Part shown: positions 12,811 through 14,322 of the stretch, in pieces
How the letters are laid out: every line of letters starts with the position of its first letter
How positions within the stretch are numbered: the first letter of the stretch is position 1
Source of the DNA: JASFJH01 sp050117725
GTDB lineage: Bacteria > Pseudomonadota > Gammaproteobacteria > AKS1
Direction of reading: 5' to 3'
Assembly: GCA_050117725.1 (NCBI GenBank)
Contig: JASFME010000031.1
Coordinates: forward strand, 1-14,322
Length of the DNA: 14,322 nucleotides
Made by a program: the position numbers and the translations under genes
Notes under the pieces: generated by a model
Seen by the model: only the letters and a program-made list of their open reading frames with translations
The model's database searches: none
What the model was told of the DNA's origin: nothing

Positions 12811-13630
12811 GTTGCGTCTGCTTACTGTCGCCGTTTTATTACCGGCATTTATCGCGGCGGTCCTGCTTCTCGATACGTTGCAGTTTTCCTGGTTGATGGG
12901 TCTGGTTGTCGTGCTGGCAAGCTGGGAATGGAGCCGACTGGCTCGCATCGAACAGGTTATTGTCCGGTTACTCTACACGCTGATTGTGGCCCTGTTGTGT
13001 GCCTATATGGCCACTACAGCGTCTCTGATCGCGCATGACGTACCTTTATATATAAACAGTCTGTTCTGGCTGGTCGTGATTATCCTGATGACGGGAGACC
13101 CGGTGGAGCACGGCCGGGCGCTGGGCAAAACCGTGTATACGGTCATTGCCGGTATCACCGGGGTGGTGCTGCTCGTGCCATTGTGGGTCGCCTTCGTACG
13201 CCTGCATGGCATGCCGGACGGGGCAAAGATCTTGCTCGGCATGTGTGTGCTCGTCTGGCTCGCCGATACGGGGGCGTATGCAACCGGGCGGGCACTTGGC
13301 AAACACAAGCTGGCGCCACGTGTCAGCCCGGGTAAAACCATAGAAGGTGTGATCGGCGGCATGATTGCGGCCATGCTGGCAGCACTTGCCTGGCCCTGGG
13401 TGACTGCCCTGCCAGGTGTCTCGCAAGGTTATTTTGTCCTGATCGCCGCGCTGACAGTTGTTGCCTCGGTGTACGGGGATTTGCTGGAGAGCGTGTTCAA
13501 GCGCATTCGCGGCGTCAAGGACAGTGGCAAACTGCTGCCCGGCCATGGTGGTATATTGGATCGTATTGACAGCATGACGGCTGCGGCACCGGTATTTATG
13601 ACCGGTTTGCTGGTTTTGGGTAATGCATAA
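12803..13630 (+). CDS. cdsA: phosphatidate cytidylyltransferase (CDP-diglyceride synthase), 275 aa
   Basis: Integral inner-membrane enzyme making CDP-diacylglycerol from phosphatidate and CTP, the precursor of all phospholipids. Seen: several hydrophobic membrane segments from residue 5 on, cytosolic VSPGKTIEG (175-183), and the family signature FKRIRGVKDSGKLLPGHGG (232-250) followed by ILDRIDS. I chose the GTG at 12803, giving MLKLRLLTVAVLLP, because E. coli CdsA begins MLKYRL and the overlap with uppS is then only 8 bases. Two ATGs upstream, at 12737 and 12746, would overlap uppS far more. The TAA shares one base with the dxr ATG (TAATG). Confidence 0.96.
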   Translation: MLKLRLLTVAVLLPAFIAAVLLLDTLQFSWLMGLVVVLASWEWSRLARIEQVIVRLLYTLIVALLCAYMATTASLIAHDVPLYINSLFWLVVIILMTGDPVEHGRALGKTVYTVIAGITGVVLLVPLWVAFVRLHGMPDGAKILLGMCVLVWLADTGAYATGRALGKHKLAPRVSPGKTIEGVIGGMIAAMLAALAWPWVTALPGVSQGYFVLIAALTVVASVYGDLLESVFKRIRGVKDSGKLLPGHGGILDRIDSMTAAAPVFMTGLLVLGNA

Positions 13631-14322
13631 TGAAAAATATCACGCTGCTTGGTGCCACCGGTTCGATTGGTATGAGTACCCTGGATGTTATCCGGCGTCA
13701 CAGTGACCGCTTCCGGGTTGTGGCGCTTACCGCAAACCATGCCGTTGAACGCATGCAGGCGCAATGTGAACAATTCCGGCCGGCGTATGCGGTAATGGCA
13801 GACGAGACAGCAGCGCAGCAATTGCGCGACGCACTGCGCAACAGTTGCCCGGCTACCGAGGTGTTGAGCGGCATTGCCGGGCTGGAAACAGTTGCCGCCT
13901 TGCCCGAGGTTGACCTCGTAATGGCGGCCATCGTCGGTGCGGCCGGTTTGTTGCCAACGCTGGCGGCGGCACGCGCCGGCAAGCGGGTGTTGCTGGCCAA
14001 CAAGGAGGCACTTGTAATGTCAGGACGTATCATGATGGATACGGTCCGACAGTCCGGTGCCGAACTGTTGCCCATCGACAGTGAGCATAACGCGATATTC
14101 CAGTGCATGCCGCCAGGCTATGTCACGGGCCAGCGCGCCCCGGGTATCCGGCGTATCCTGTTGACTGCCTCGGGTGGGCCATTTCGCGATGCCGACATGG
14201 AAACATTGTACGAGGTCACTCCGGAACAGGCCTGTGCGCATCCAAACTGGGATATGGGACGGAAGATCTCGGTAGATTCGGCGACCATGATGAACAAGGG
14301 GCTCGAAGTGATCGAGGCCTGC
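13630..14322 (+). CDS. dxr: 1-deoxy-D-xylulose 5-phosphate reductoisomerase, 5' part (231 codons)
   Basis: First committed step of the MEP isoprenoid pathway: DXP to 2-C-methyl-erythritol 4-phosphate with NADPH. It is metabolically linked to uppS two genes upstream, since it supplies the isoprenoid units. Seen: NADPH-binding GATGSIG (8-14), LLANKEALV (121-129), metal ligands D150 and E152 in PIDSEHNAIFQ, LTASGGPFR (178-186), and the substrate loop HPNWDMGRKISVDSATMMNK (204-223) followed by GLE with the third acidic ligand. About 58 percent of the protein (E. coli 398 aa) is inside the window; it runs off the right edge with the frame intact. Its ATG overlaps the cdsA stop by one base. Confidence 0.97.
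   Translation, partial: MKNITLLGATGSIGMSTLDVIRRHSDRFRVVALTANHAVERMQAQCEQFRPAYAVMADETAAQQLRDALRNSCPATEVLSGIAGLETVAALPEVDLVMAAIVGAAGLLPTLAAARAGKRVLLANKEALVMSGRIMMDTVRQSGAELLPIDSEHNAIFQCMPPGYVTGQRAPGIRRILLTASGGPFRDADMETLYEVTPEQACAHPNWDMGRKISVDSATMMNKGLEVIEAC

Noticed and set aside
1..14322. Mobile elements, CRISPR arrays, tRNA or rRNA genes, phage or defence genes
   Set aside because: No transposase or integrase motifs, direct-repeat arrays or tRNA-like folds were seen; all long frames on the coding strands are accounted for by the genes listed.

Overview
The window looks like chromosomal DNA of a free-living gammaproteobacterium. The support is the gene order map/glnD (reverse) facing rpsB-tsf-pyrH-frr-uppS-cdsA-dxr (forward), a RimO and GlnD of ordinary proteobacterial type, and an S2 leader RNA of the kind known from gammaproteobacteria. 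The order frr-uppS-cdsA-dxr is the Pseudomonas-like version; E. coli has frr-dxr-uppS-cdsA. I cannot name the genus. I see no insertion sequence, phage gene, tRNA, rRNA or CRISPR array, and base composition looks even throughout.

Bases 1-2530 are the least ordinary part. After the last 25 codons of an unidentified forward gene comes a reverse-strand cluster. Read in its own direction it encodes a long di-heme cytochrome c peroxidase/MauG-like periplasmic protein, a small CbiX-type sirohydrochlorin chelatase, and a stand-alone SET-domain protein lysine methyltransferase. A strong sigma-70 promoter (TTGACA-16-TATCAT) precedes the first gene. Its spacer and -10 are covered by a near-consensus Fur box (15 of 19 positions), so the cluster is probably switched on by iron limitation. 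A perfect 9-bp inverted repeat lies between genes one and two.

Bases 2530-7840 hold a forward group, a small uncharacterised protein, a stand-alone 5'-3' exonuclease and rimO, which meets the reverse gene glnD tail to tail with overlapping stop codons. map lies 7 bases upstream of glnD, so map-glnD is one transcription unit (Met removal from new proteins; PII uridylylation in nitrogen sensing).

Bases 8640-8902 are a divergent control region. Forward it has a promoter with a GC-rich discriminator and a structured leader of about 160 nt with two hairpins and a potential pseudoknot beside the rpsB ribosome binding site. This fits S2 autoregulation. Bases 8903-14322 are a tightly packed translation, nucleotide, isoprenoid and lipid operon: S2, EF-Ts, UMP kinase, ribosome recycling factor, undecaprenyl-PP synthase, CDP-diglyceride synthase, and a DXP reductoisomerase cut by the window edge. 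S2 carries an unusual histone-H1-like lysine tail.

Most of the window is conserved housekeeping DNA. The points that deserve follow-up are the Fur-controlled peroxidase/chelatase/SET cluster, the S2 tail (a conceivable but unproven SET substrate), the rpsB leader and the small protein paired with the exonuclease.
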